This document shows, in pieces, positions 31,597-43,420 of a stretch of DNA of 64,000 nucleotides. The notes beneath the pieces are model-generated. The model saw only the letters and a program-made list of their open reading frames with translations. It did not search any database and had not been told where the DNA came from. Each line of letters opens with the position of its first letter. Position 1 is the first letter of the stretch. Both the position numbers and the translations under genes were made by a program. This DNA comes from Atriophallophorus winterbourni. Taxonomy: Eukaryota > Platyhelminthes > Trematoda > Plagiorchiida > Microphallidae. The stretch is taken from positions 1 to 64,000 of the forward strand of contig JACCGJ010023619.1 in NCBI GenBank assembly GCA_013407085.1, given 5' to 3'.

Positions 31597-31772
31597 ATCT
31601 ATCGGTAGAATGTGAGTAATGATAGTTCAGTAGAAAAATACAAGCTGATTTTATTACTGGCGTAATTAATCACAAAAATATCAATAATATAGTAAAATAG
31701 TTATTCTATTTTACTGCAAATTCAAGGAATAGCAAAAATTCGTAATGATATTTATCGGAGCGTGGGAAATAC

Positions 31773-33824
31773 AATCAAGTTGAACGTGGAATTTTGATTC
31801 TTAGTTCAGTTCAGGTCAGTTTAGTATCAGTATCAGTATCAAAGGGCGATAGTCGACCAAGTCGAAACGAGTGTCCAGATTCTTTCGGAGGTGTGCTTGA
31901 AAACACCCGCCACTACCAGGATTGATTCGTATGTAACACAGGCGTGTGCAACTGTGAATGGAAGATGGGAGAGGTCTCATCACCCAAAGGTGAGAGAGTT
32001 ATGCATGTTGCATGTCCAATCGAATGAAAAGACGATGGACAGCAGTTTATTTCCACAAATGCGAAAAAATGAAAAAGAAACTCTTTTTTGTGTTTCAAAA
32101 TGTTTTTCGAATATTTTTGTGTTTTTTTATCATAAAAATGAGGGATTTAGTCTTAAGGGTAATGCTCCGGGAAGAGCACCTGTCACCGTTCGTCCAGCCC
32201 ATGTTTGAACGCAATTACTGAAGTTGCCAAGATTAGTTCTGCGGAAAGTGAGTTCCACGCGTTCACTATACGGATGCTAAAGAAGTGCGTTCTGGATTCG
32301 AGCCCGGTGTGCTGTTTACTTAGCTTGAGACTGTGCCCTCGTGTACCAACCAAGGGAGAGAACCGAAAGAAGTCATCGAATTCTAGACAACTTAATCCTT
32401 TGACAACCTTAAAGGTATCTATAAGATCCCCCCTAAGTTGCCTCCTCCTTAGTGAGAAAAGTCCTAGTGCTAATAGACGATTTTCATAATTGGTGTGTGC
32501 TAACCCCTCGATCATGCGAGTGGCCAGCTTCTGTACCTTTTCTAGCTGCACTATATCCTTCTGGTAATACGGCTTCCAAGCCTGGATACAGTATTCTAAA
32601 TGTGGCCTTGCTATTGCCTTGTAGAGGGGCAATAGCACCTCAGCTTTTCTGCAAGTGAGGGCTGAACGTTGCCGAAAGATTTCCCTCTTGTCCCTTTGAG
32701 CCGAAGCAGTACATTGGTCAGCCCACGTAAAGTTTGCGGAGCCTACGATTCCTAGGTCCTTAGTAGATTTTACCCTACGGAAATCCGTGTGGACTAAGGG
32801 CGTAGAGACAATCATGTTTCCTGCCCGTGTAGAGAGCAAGTGACACTTATCTAGGTTAAGGGGAAGGTCCCACTTATCCGCACATGACGCTACAGCTTCC
32901 ACGTTACTTATCAGATCAGAGTTATCCGACCTACCGACAATTTTAACGTCGTCAGCAAACGCATAACAGGGTGAGCGCAGTTGGTTGGCTAGATCATCAA
33001 TAAAGATGAGGAACAGCAACGGCCCCGAGACTGAGCCCTGGGGAAGCCCACTCGTTTAATGCACACTTGCGGAGTATGTATCGTCTACCCTGACGGTGAA
33101 GGAACGGTCGCTAAGGCAGAAGACGTCTACAGCTATACCATCATCCATCCTCTTAATGACATCGTTTAGAAATCTCAACAAATTAGTCAGACATGACGTT
33201 TGGTTAGATATCCACAAATTTTATCGCGGATCAACCTTTCCATAACCTTACATAGTACACTAGTGAGGCTAACCGGGCGGTTATTTTTTACCGCCGAAGA
33301 AGCTCCTCCCTTATGGATAGACACTACAACGGCTGTTCTCCAGCTCAAAGGACAGTAAGTGGCTAACGAGCCAATCAAGCGTCCAGAATTTAATTCGGTT
33401 GAAAGCTGTAGAGGAGCAACCACTACTACCAAAGCGTATTTTATTATTGTTATTTGGATATCCTCGACGATCGCGACGCCAAGAGATTATCCGGGTTGTA
33501 TATAGGAAGCACCTCGTTATGAATGATGTTGTAAAAATAAAAATAAATTTTTCTTCACCAGTACGGTGAGAGGTCAGCTAAAAAAAAGTTGTGTTTTTAA
33601 ATAACAGAACTCTAGCATTTACTTACTCGCCAGCCAACGCTAAAATCGTGAACTACCTAATCTTGCATAGAAATTAGGGCGAGAATTCATAAAAAAGCTT
33701 AACCAAGATGCGGTCCAAACCGATCTTAAAACTCGCGACCGAACTGTAGGATATAATTTCCTATGGAAGCCGTTTCTAGAAATTTACCACCCTGAAGCTG
33801 AAAACGTTTTTCCGGAAGTCTAGC
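31773..33824. repeat. Tandem duplication unit B, copy B2
   Basis: Partner of 23844-25888. Contains the longer minus-strand CR1-B RT frame. Confidence 0.88.
32183..33019 (-). pseudogene. CR1-B reverse transcriptase C-terminal half, 278 aa open
   Basis: Starts at LFLIFIDDLANQL, retains the catalytic YAFADDVKIVG motif and KWDLPLNLDK, and runs through RPHLEYCIQAWKPYYQKD to the C terminus. The upstream RT (33187-33432 minus: RTAVVVSIHKGG, RPVSLTSVLCKVMERLI) is out of continuity and truncated at ~33360, where CR1-A 3' UTR begins. Not a complete gene. Confidence 0.85.
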
Positions 33825-34890
33825 TTACATTGCTCCTTAGCAAGTTTGAGTGAATTTCCGCGTGTGCCCAGCTCGGGTCTTAAGGCAACGAAGTCGTTCA
33901 TGATAAGGCCACTTAACCACGATATCCTCGACGATCACGACGCCAAGATATTATCCGGGATATATTTAGGAAGCACCTCGTTATGAATGATGTTGAAAAA
34001 ATAGAAATAAATTTCTCTTCACCAGTACGGTGAGAGTTCAGCTAAAAAAGAGTTGTGTATTTAGAAAACAGGATTCTAGCATTTACTTTATTAACCAGAT
34101 AACGCTGAAAATGCTGAACTACCTAATCGTGCATAGAAATTAGAGGGAGTATTGAAAAAATTACCCTAGATGCTTTCCAAACGATTCTTAAAACTCGTGA
34201 CCGAACAGCAGCTTATAAGTTCTTTTGGAAGCTGGTTCCAGAAATTTTCCACCCTGAAGCTGAAAAAGTTTTTACGGGAGCCTAGTCTACATCGCTTCTT
34301 AGCAAGTTTGAGTGATTGCCCGCTGGTGCGAAGCTCAGGGATTAGATCAAAGAACTCGTTCATGATAACGCCACTTAACCACTTCAAGATCTTGAAGGTT
34401 TCAATTCAGTCGCCTCTCAAACGACCGCGCGTATGTGAGAAAAGATCTAGGGACTTCAGGCGTTGACGAACAATCATGTGAATTGCGAGGCGCTGTACGC
34501 TTTCGAGTCAAACGATGTCCCTCTTGTAGTAATGGCACCATGCCTGGACACAATATTCTAAATGCGGCCGAACTAATGCCGTGTGAAGGGGCAAGAACAC
34601 ATAGTGTTTCCTGCCGGATAGCACGGATCTCAGTCGAAGGATCACTTTGCGAGCACGTTGACATGCAGCGGCACATTCCTCCTCCCATTTGAAGTCAGTC
34701 CTAACTAGTACTCCCAAATCATTAACAAGCTGTGTGGTGTTAACACTGAGATAATTTTCCGACACCTGGACTGAAATCTTTTCAACCAATGCGGACAAGA
34801 GTGGGATGTCCCACTGGTATAACCAGTTTAAGACCTGTTGAATGTCGTGCATCAGGTATTCTTCATCCGTTGATCCGATTAACTTCACAT
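33825..34890. repeat. Unit A, copy A3, running into longer CR1-A relic
   Basis: 33825-34469 matches A1 and A2. After 34469 it continues as a minus-strand CR1-A RT relic (34508-34888: LVNDLGVLVRTDFKWEEECA, RPHLEYCVQAWCHYYKRDIV) that A1 and A2 lack, so A3 probably preserves the ancestral arrangement. Confidence 0.8.
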
Positions 34891-35330
34891 TAACAGCGCG
34901 CGCTTGAATACGGTACGTGATCCTTATTACATTAACATATTCCTTTCTCCTCTGTACGCTACATACATCTTGAAGTTAAAATCTTTGTTCCACGATATTC
35001 TATACAATATGCATCCTAAAACATTCATCTCTCGCCATATTAAAATTAGTAGAATTCCTCAAACAAGCACTTGTACCGTGAGGTTCAATAGTTCAATAGT
35101 TCAATAGTATATTTATGGTACAATTAGCACATAGCTTCAAATAACCACTGGATGTGTTTACAGTGGATTGAAAAAATAGGATAAAGAAAAAACGTCAGAA
35201 TGGGGTTCAAGGGAATAAATTGGTCAGTATAATCAGTACGGGTGCGGGGAGGCCTTATAGCGGGCCACACTTGCTTTGGAGTTGCGTCTTTCCGAGTTCG
35301 TTAGGCGGTAGCTTGAGAATAGGAAGGTTA
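34891..35330. other. Unassigned, with repeat F copy 2
   Basis: No gene. 35085-35320 carries GTTCAATA repeated three times and a block similar to 17350-17530. Confidence 0.4.
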
Positions 35331-35727
35331 GATAATGACACTTCTTTAATCTTAAACAAATTGAAAAATTAGAATCTGAAATATCAAGTCTACGTAACGA
35401 AACAACAACTACTCAGACTTTATTTCATTTATTTTAAACCTTTATTATCTCTTATGAAGCTCAATTCCATTATTGATCATGATATCCCTATACAAGCCAA
35501 TAAATTTGTAGAAACTATATGTACTGAAATTTCTCAAAGAGAAACTCGTTCTAAGAATATCATTTTATTTAATGTAGCTGATAATTGAAAAGATGTTTTC
35601 TCACTTCATACGGTATTCCGACAGATCGTGCTGCTTTTGTCCCTTTACGCAAAGTTAACGAACTCCAATACTTATAAAATTCACCGAAAAATGTTTCGTT
35701 GCATATATATTAGAGAATAGAAATATT

Positions 35728-36231
35728 TTGAAATCTATTCATAGATTTTCTAATGTTATTATGAAGCTTGACCTCACCTCAATGCAGAGGCGTTTTGGTC
35801 GTAAGAAACGCAAAATTACCATTATTCCTACAAACCAATCTCCTTCTGATACATTTGAGTGTATGCAGTGTGATTCACCCGTAGTTACTACACCTTTAAG
35901 AAGCCAAGCTTCATCACCTGCACACGACATAGTTCACAAAACACCGCCACCCTCTAAGCGCTTATCTCCCTTACCTACTTTTAGACAGACACAAGCTCTT
36001 CTCCCAAATCCTAGTTCATTTAGAAACATAGCAGTCAGGAAGCCCCCAAACCAACAAATGACGTTGGTGAATAATAATAATAGGCGCCCATACGATACCA
36101 GTTACCACATTCAATACCATACCCCCCTAAACAGTATAACCAGTCTCCGATTGACTACACCTGGCTTCCTAGACCCTCCCCTTATTTCCCTGGTCATTAT
36201 GCTCCACCATTTTACTACTCTAATTTTATGA
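35728..36231 (+). pseudogene. LINE-D ORF1 remnant
   Basis: Frame rich in Ser, Pro, Thr and Arg, with a basic stretch MQRRFGRKKRKITII and a proline-rich region. No zinc knuckle is visible. Position just upstream of the endonuclease suggests ORF1; the sequence itself is not diagnostic. Confidence 0.5.
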
Positions 36232-36329
36232 CTCAAAATCCTCCATTATACAACCGATACACATCCACACACGCTTTTTATGACCATGCGGATTTTTTCC
36301 CAAAATAATAAATTACATATTAATTGCTC

Positions 36330-37359
36330 TAAATTATTGTCTCAACTTACTTCCACTCCATTTAATCCCGCTCCTCCGTACGTTAGTATTCTACTTATAA
36401 ATACCGGATCAATTACACCTAAAATCCAAATGCTATAATCTTTTCTCATTTCGAACTCAGTACACATTATTCTTATAACCGAAACCTGGACGCGAGATGA
36501 CCAGCCTGACTCAACACTTATAGTACCCAATTACCAGATATTCAGGAATAACCAAACTTCGAAACGGGGAGGTGGTACTCTTATCTATGTTCATTCCAGG
36601 TTTAAAGCTGATACCTTTACTTCAACTAGTCTGTCAGAGTTAGAAGACTCAACATGGATTGTATTACCATCCTTAGATCTCTTAATAGGTTGTATTTATT
36701 ATCCACCGTCTTCAACCATTCCTAGAATGGATTCCCCAATTATTGCGTTTATAGAAGAATCTCTACACTAAACGAAATATAAACTCATTGCTGGTGACTT
36801 CAACATGCCAAAATTATACTGGCACGATCCTGCACATCACAGCTGCTATACACCTTTTACCAGAACGATTGACTTACTAGGATATAAGCAATTTATTGAC
36901 CAACCTACAAGAAATGACAATATCTTAGACCTAGTCTTCACTCGGAACCTTACTCCAGCATACCTGAAGATAATTCCATCTATCCTTACCGGTGACCATA
37001 GAATATTAACATTCCAAATATTATGCGCCACAGCTTCTGTCAATTCTTTGCAGCCATCTGACGATAAGCATACCTACAACTACATTAACTGGAATCTACT
37101 GTCAGAATTTATTAGAACAGAAGACTGGAGTCGATTATTTCTCTCTAGTGATTTCACAACTGTCTCTTCAACATTTCATTTACAATTGAAAGGGTTACTT
37201 ACGAAGGCGTCATATAAGCTCATTAGGCACACAAAATTAACGAAAGCCCAGAAAATAGAAAAGAAAATGATGAAACTACATTCAGTGGCTGTAAAACACA
37301 TGACATTTTCGCCCTTCTTCGTTCTTATGAACTATCAAGTAGTCACAGATATGCTTTAG
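36330..37359 (+). pseudogene. LINE-D endonuclease remnant
   Basis: Shows ITETWTRDDQPDS, RGGGTLIYV, GDFNMPKLYWHD, TRNDNILDLVFTR and TGDHRIL, the order of motifs in AP-type LINE endonucleases. GDH replaces the usual SDH. Broken by stops near 36437 and 36769. Confidence 0.8.
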
Positions 37360-37599
37360 ATAGCACGCTTAGAGCCGACGAAAACGAAGCTCTTATAAGT
37401 CAGGATAAGCCGAAATCACTAAGTAAACTTTTCAAGTTAAGATCATCCAACTCACCCAGCAACATAGATTTTATTATCAAATATTATAATTCATCCGCAG
37501 TTGAAACAATTATTAGTTCACCTAATGCTATCTGTGAAGAATTCCTTCTGTACTTTAACTCTACCTACAACAATTCAAACTAAGTTTATACAACCAGTC

Positions 37600-39185
37600 A
37601 TCTTCCTTCGCCTAATACACTAAATACTTTGAGTATAAACCTGTGTGACATAAGTAAATTATGTCAGCAATCAACTGTCAGTCTTACACCTGGCACAGCA
37701 TGCATAACTCCAGCCATATGCAAAATGGGTGGGAAAGATTTTTAACTTCTCTTGCTTAACTTATTCAACGCATCTATCGCATCTGGTATCTTCCGGCAGA
37801 ATGGAAACACTCAGTTGTTATACCTAGATACAAATCTGGCTCGAAACAATAGGTTACTAACTACCGATCGATAAACCATACAACTTTCTTATCAAGATTA
37901 TTCGAAAAATTGTAAAGGAAGCTATACTAGAATACCTGACACCTAGTTTCTTTTCTAAGGCACAGATTCCTTAACAAAAGATACTGCATCACTCGACAGC
38001 TAGAATGCTTGGGCTGCATCACAAGTTCAATTGAAAATGGCTCAGCAGTGATAGTTGTCTTGCTTGATATAACTAAAGCTTTCGACACAGTACCGCATAA
38101 CCTATTACTATCTAAGCTATAGGTGGAAATCTCCATTCTTTGCTCATATCTTTTCTTACAGATAGCACATATTGTGTTGAGGTTGATGGTCACAGATCGC
38201 GCACGTTGCCGATTTCAAGTGGCGTGATACAAGGCAGTGTTTTAGGTCCATTACTTTTTCTCCTATACATAAATGATGTACATACAGTCAACCCTCATAG
38301 TAAAATTTTCTTGTTCGCAGACGACATGAAAGTTGTAATTTCTTTCCCATCTCCTGAAACACAAACTTACATTGCCAGACAAAACAAAGATTTGGATGCA
38401 TTATCCAAATGAGGTAAAATTAATGGTCTTTCATTCTCTGTAGAAAAATCTAAGTTCATGATGTAGGATTCCTGATAACTCAATCCTTCCTAATAGTAAT
38501 CCCATTCAAATTATCGATTGCACACGTGATCTTGGGTTCAAATATTCAGCATCGCTTACATTCAACCAGCATATACATCACGTGAACTAGAAGACACAGC
38601 AGAGTGTGAATATGATTCATAAGTTCTTTACTCTCCCACACTGCAAGTTAGAACTCTATAAAAGTTTCACTATACACCTCTTTGATTACTGTAATACAAT
38701 ATATAGCAGTATAAACAAAACCGATAGCATCGTTTTGGAGAAAGTACAACGTACTTTTACCAAATCAATCACCAGGTATAGCTCCAATCAATCATATAGA
38801 GAAAGATGTAAGCAGCTCAAGCTAGAACCACTAAGGTTCCGTAGAATTAGGCACATCCTAATACTGTTTTTTTAGAATAATATCTTCTGATAATATAGAT
38901 ATAAATTTGACTATTCGCTTCCGACAAGGTTCTAGATATGATTTAAGAAATCAAGATAACCTAGTGGAATTACCTGGATTCTGTAGGAAAGTAAGAAGTA
39001 ATTTCAACCTAAATAAATACGCTAAACTCTGGAATATTCTTCCGAAAAACATAAGACTCTGTGCCTCACTATGTGATTTTAAATCACACCTGAATTCATT
39101 CCTCACAGTTGAAAAATTAATGAAACTTCTCAACCTAGATGTCTCATTAGATGAACTATACAATCATGGCATTGATGGATATTAA
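37600..39185 (+). pseudogene. LINE-D reverse transcriptase remnant
   Basis: Fragments: LLDITKAFDTVPHNLLLSKL (~38060), SGVIQGSVLGPLLFLLYIND and FLFADDMKVV (38210-38345), the thumb LFDYCNTIYSSINKTD (~38680) and C-terminal LWNILPKNIRLC (~39030). Several frame breaks; inactive although FADD is intact. Confidence 0.8.
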
Positions 39186-39260
39186 CAATGATATCCGTTT
39201 TTCAACTTTCATAATGAACATTTACTCGGTCCCTTAGTATTTATCTTCCAGATTACCTCT

Positions 39261-39690
39261 TTACATCCACGTGAAGAATTCCGGCTCATGGACGATGCCA
39301 AACTGCGACACCGAATCTTCTACGAACACACACAAAAAGACATTCTCTATTCGAAACATATATTTCGAAAATAACAAAGTGATCCAACTGAACATTTTGT
39401 AGATTCTGACTCTTCGCGATTTCCCACATCTTCGATGATCAGATCCATCGTTATTCAATATTCTTCGTGTCATTTTCCCCTCACCCGATTTTCCTTTTAT
39501 AAAATAACAGCTTATATATTGAATTTATGAAAAACTGATTGATTACCATTTACCTTTACCATTTTAACAAACGAAAAAATTCCCTGCACATAAGACCTTG
39601 AAAATTTAATAATTATTGTCCATTTTTTATGCTCTATGTATACAAACAATGTTGATAATTATTGATCATGCTTAGCATGCCTTGGAAATC
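39261..39690. other. Unassigned AT-rich spacer
   Basis: Probably LINE-D 3' tail and flank. No gene or structure recognised. Confidence 0.3.
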
Positions 39691-40956
39691 CAAAAATAAA
39701 ACATTTATTCATAAAAATGAAGCATGGGACATTAAATGCAAACGACAAGTCATCAATGAAAATGAAAAGAGGACCGAGTATCGACCCTTTGTGAACCCCG
39801 TTGGTAACATCGGTTTGGTTCGACAGCGTAGATCATACCCGAACTCTGATTGTTCTACCTGTAAGGAAAGCCTTCATCTAAGCAACAAGCCTAACCCTAT
39901 GTTTTTTGCTGCTAGCTTAATCTCTAGAAGGTGGTGACACAAGAAATCGAATACCTTGCTATAATCTAAGTAAAGTGCTTCAAATTACTTTATTTTGTAT
40001 AGTTTTTAGTGGCAGTGTTTAGAAAACCATGACGGTTAGTCCGGCAGGGTCTTCCCTTAGAAATCCATGTTGAGTTACACTCAGTAGAGAATGCCGACAA
40101 AGATGCTTATAGGTTTTTTCACGCAGCAGTTTTTCCTATACTTTCGAGACGATACAAGTCAGGCTGATAGGTCAATAGTTCCCAAGATTTGACCTGCAAC
40201 CACCCTTGTGAATTGATACCATTATGGTTCGAGCATGGATTGAAGAGCTTACATAAGGGTTTTTAAACACTGGGGAGAGATTCTTCAACATAATTGAGTG
40301 GATGACATCTGGTCCCTCAGCTTTGTTATCACGAACATGAATAAGTGCTTCATAAAACTTGGTATCATTGAAGGAAAACTCGTCTAGTTCAGGAGCACCA
40401 GGCTGTAGATTGAACGGCTTAGACGAAGCATTTTGAGAATTATCGCGTCTCTGAACGCCACTGAAGAACCAGAAGAAGGCAGTCGCCTTAGACATATCGG
40501 TATCGGCTAATTTTTCCATCCAGTTTCAAATCTCCGATGCTTTTCCTGGTTCATTCTTTCTATTGAGCGTGGCTTTAAAATCTTTTGGAATTGGATTTAG
40601 CATCCCTAGCTAAAGATAACTCAAACTTCTGCTTTAGCATGCGATGAATTTTAACACAAGCGTTCGGATTGGTTTTGTATCGGACCCAATAACCAGAAAT
40701 GAGAAATAACTTATAATGCCGCCATAAAAGATCTCGTTTACGGGTAGACCGACGAACTCTAGTAGTCCACCAGCGCGGCCTATGATGTTTTCCACGACTT
40801 GCAGCGTAGTGTGTTTGTCTTCCAAGTCTTTAAGATACATACAAATTCTATCCCAGTTTTCACTTATATTGAAATCATTAGAGAACTGAAAGGAAGATTT
40901 TATTGTCTGTGGGAGATAACCTCAGTTTACAAGCCTAAATTTGCGTCTTCGGCGAG

Positions 40957-41268
40957 CAATACAGAAGAAGAAGAAGAAATTGACTTTATTCGTACACACG
41001 AATTTTCAGCTGTTACAATAATTTCACCACAAATTTAAAAAATGATAAACATGTCCCGACATCGAGTTACAATTTATCGACTGAACGATTTTTCTTGTCC
41101 GTCTTAATTGATTGACATACGATCCACTTTACTAGCAAACGTTTTTGGGTCAAACGTTTCACTGCAAGTCCCGGTATCTCGTACTTCGTTCTAAAGTGCA
41201 CGTCCAAATTTGACCTAAGTTGATCCGAAAATATTTGATGCATTTTACCCTTGGAGAAATTAATTGTT
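40957..41268. repeat. 312-bp insertion in CR1-A endonuclease
   Basis: Begins with AGAAGAAGAAGAAGAAATTG and splits a stretch that is continuous in the intact copy (~29550). The short tandem at one end suggests the 3' end of a LINE or SINE in minus orientation; class unknown. Confidence 0.5.
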
Positions 41269-42662
41269 TGTGAAAACGCAGTACCGCTTCAAAGCTTATT
41301 ATTGCATGGTCCCTTTTGCCGAGCGAAACCTCGTAGTATCACTCTCATGCTGATGCAACGCATGTTAATGAAGCCATTCGAGAAATGTTTCGGATGGCTC
41401 GGTGACTAAACCTACAGGGAATGCCCAATCTATATCTTGAAGGTTGAAATCACTTAAGATAAATACGCTGGGAGCTAATTGATAAAACCCGTCAAGCGTC
41501 TCAATCAGCTGAGCAAACTCCTGTTGGGCTCTACTGAGTGTGTCGTACACACAAGCAATCGCGAGGGCTGAGTTGTTGCAAGTTAGGATACTCGTAACAA
41601 CCTAGACGTTTCCACTGGTTAGGGATATACCAGTGCCCTAATTATGCAAACCATACTCCAAGAGGAGTTCAACACCACCGCCTCTCAAATCGCCAAGTCT
41701 ATCGCATCTAATGTCGAGATACTGCTCGCCGATGTTAATTGGCACATCATCAAACGCGGACAGCCAGGTCACAGAAAGCGCTATAACCCTGGGGTGCATT
41801 CAGCCACGCGAAGAGAGAAGTCAGCCCAGTTATCCTTATGCTGCACACATTAGCGTACAGCACTGGGGCGCAGGTTTTTTTGTGCTTCTGAAAGTAATCC
41901 TGCTTGGCCATCGGTCGAAGCACCCGAGGGAGCGGCACGGTTTATGGCGTGCTACTTAAAGCAGGAGTATCAGGTTCTACATCATGGATGTTACGAACGG
42001 TTGTCTGAGGATTGGGGCCGCATCCATCGAAGAAGAGCAACTACTGGAGACACATGCTCAGCTCGTCAACGTCGTCTAATATGGACAGCAAGACTTGTGG
42101 CGATGTGCCGTTCGGTATGATCGTCACGGATTTACTAGCGCTTAGATTTACGTCAGGATTACGGATCGGAGATGCCCTTAAAGCCATGTTTCTCCTATTT
42201 GAAGCGAAAGAGTTTTGTCTAATCGGAGAGGGAGTGTTGTCCAGCTTAAACTGATGTTTGTCTAGAGTTTGTTTTGGCGACGTTCCCAGCCCTAGACGGT
42301 AACGCATCCCGATTCGCCTGGTATTTATTATCTTAGGATTGGTCTAGGACGGTTAACCATCTTCCATCTCCCTACACGTTGAACTCGCACGTCGTAGTAG
42401 AATGTCTCAGACCTACTATCCGGATAAGAACGTGGAAAAATCTGTGATCAAATTTTCTTCGACTTTTGGATTCCCTAATGAAAGGTTCTGATCGGTTAAA
42501 AACTAGTACGTTTCGGGTTCTTGTTTTTGAATAAGAAGAAGTGTCATGCAGTGCCTCGAATTGCGTACACAAAAAGTTTAATTCCTGGATAATTTGACGA
42601 GAACTTCAGTTCACATTACGCCATCCGTCTACACAAATACTAGCTCGAAACGCGAAGAGTCC

Positions 42663-42721
42663 ATCGGATACGCATAGCTGATGAGAGGCAAAAACCTCGA
42701 AACCGGTCCTGTGCTTCCGGT
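42663..42721 (+). ncRNA. Type I hammerhead ribozyme, copy 1
   Basis: Core CTGATGA at 42678-42684; stem II GAGG/CCTC with loop CAAAAA; GAAA at 42699-42702; stem III is the palindrome ACCGGT (42702-42707); the cleavage triplet GTC ends at 42708. Stem I pairs GCATAG (42672-42677) with CTGTGC (42709-42714), then an internal loop, then ATCGGA with TCCGGT. All conserved core residues are present. The very short stem III suggests it works best as a dimer, as known for short-stem-III hammerheads. Confidence 0.85.
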
Positions 42722-42919
42722 GAGATTTTAGCGTTTCGGAATGGTATTCTACTCTGATCTATCCTGGGGTTGTAATAACCCTCGCGGCAATGCGCCGTTG
42801 GATCAGTTGGGGCTTAATTTAGTCCCTTCAGCTACTTATAAAGTAGCGAGTAGACGAGAACTTCAGTTCACATTACGCCATCCGTCTACACAAATACTAG
42901 CTCGAAACGCGAAAAGTCC

Positions 42920-42978
42920 AGCGGATACGCATAGCTGATGAGAGGCAAAACCCTCGAACCCGGTCCTGTGCTTCCGGT
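42920..42978 (+). ncRNA. Type I hammerhead ribozyme, copy 2 (core mutated)
   Basis: CTGATGA at 42935-42941, stem II GAGG/CCTC, GTC ending at 42965, stem I intact. The GAAA box reads GAAC (42956-42959), breaking the A15.1-U16.1 pair, so it is probably inactive or weak. Confidence 0.8.
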
Positions 42979-43420
42979 GAGATTTTAGCGTTTCGGAATG
43001 GTATTCTACTCTGAGGTCACACTATTCCTTGGCTTTCGGCAAACGGTGTCTTTGGCAGCCTTATGACAGCCCCTACAATATCACTGCAACCAGCAGTACT
43101 TTGCATATATCCCGTAGTGAGATTTGTGGATACCTGAGCAGCTTGCAAGCTGTGCACTCAATTCCCGAAGCCACTATTTTGCCATATTCTCTGTTGAGGC
43201 AGAAATTTTTGTAATCATACCTGTCAGTTAAAGGTATGAGCAATGAAAGATCACAAGGAAAATACAGGCTAATTTATCACTAGCATAATTATCAGCAAAA
43301 ATATCAATAATATAGTAAAATAGTTATTCTATTTCACAGCGATTTTAAGGAATAGCGAAAATGCTTAATGATATTTTATCGGAGCGTGAAAATTACAACC
43401 AAGTTAAACGTACAGCGCAG

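Larger units (their letters stand above)
27094..31772 (-). mobile_element. Near full-length CR1-type LINE (CR1-A)
   Basis: 4.68-kb minus-strand element. Order in sense: A/T-rich 5' UTR (~31772-31597), ORF1 (31596-30226), overlapping ORF2 (30319-27463) with AP-type endonuclease and RT, a ~350-bp 3' UTR with a conserved CACC...GGTG hairpin (~27330), and a (CAGTT/AACTG)n tail at ~27105-27120. ORF2 has three small frame breaks (about 29150, 28293, 27770). It sits at the junction between duplication units A2 and B2. Confidence 0.92.
35331..39260 (+). mobile_element. AT-rich CR1/Jockey-like LINE relic (LINE-D)
   Basis: Plus-strand element noticeably more AT-rich than the CR1-A copy: ORF1 remnant (35728-36231), endonuclease (~36330-37359), RT (~37600-39185), then an AT-rich 3' tail. 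Many stops and shifts, no flanking duplication identified. Confidence 0.82.
42596..43014 (+). repeat. Tandem hammerhead-ribozyme repeat (257-bp monomer, ~1.6 copies)
   Basis: Direct repeats 42596-42757 and 42853-43014 (162 bp each, about 97% alike) separated by 95 bp give a 257-bp period. Each 162-bp repeat contains a hammerhead fold; an outer stem CGAAACGC/GCGTTTCG encloses it. The insert replaces part of ORF1 in a decayed CR1-A copy. Resembles retrozymes or the schistosome Sm-alpha type of HHR-bearing short repeats (family knowledge); no ORF. Confidence 0.85.
39691..43420 (-). pseudogene. Decayed full-span CR1-A copy
   Basis: Same order as 27094-31772 on the same strand: RT remnant (~39700-40519; AEGPDVIHSIMLKNLSPVF), endonuclease (~40520-41960; SDFNLQDIDWAFPVGLVTEP, TFLEWLH), ORF1 (~41960-43215; SKTRTRNVLVFNRSEPFI), 5' UTR to ~43410. 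Interrupted by inserts at 40957-41268 and 42596-43014, the latter replacing ~385 bp of ORF1. Many stops. Confidence 0.85.

Noticed and set aside
24270..34692. Several plus-strand frames opposite the CR1 RTs (e.g. 28307, 30016, 31067, 32205, 34435)
   Set aside because: Antisense shadows of CR1 coding frames.
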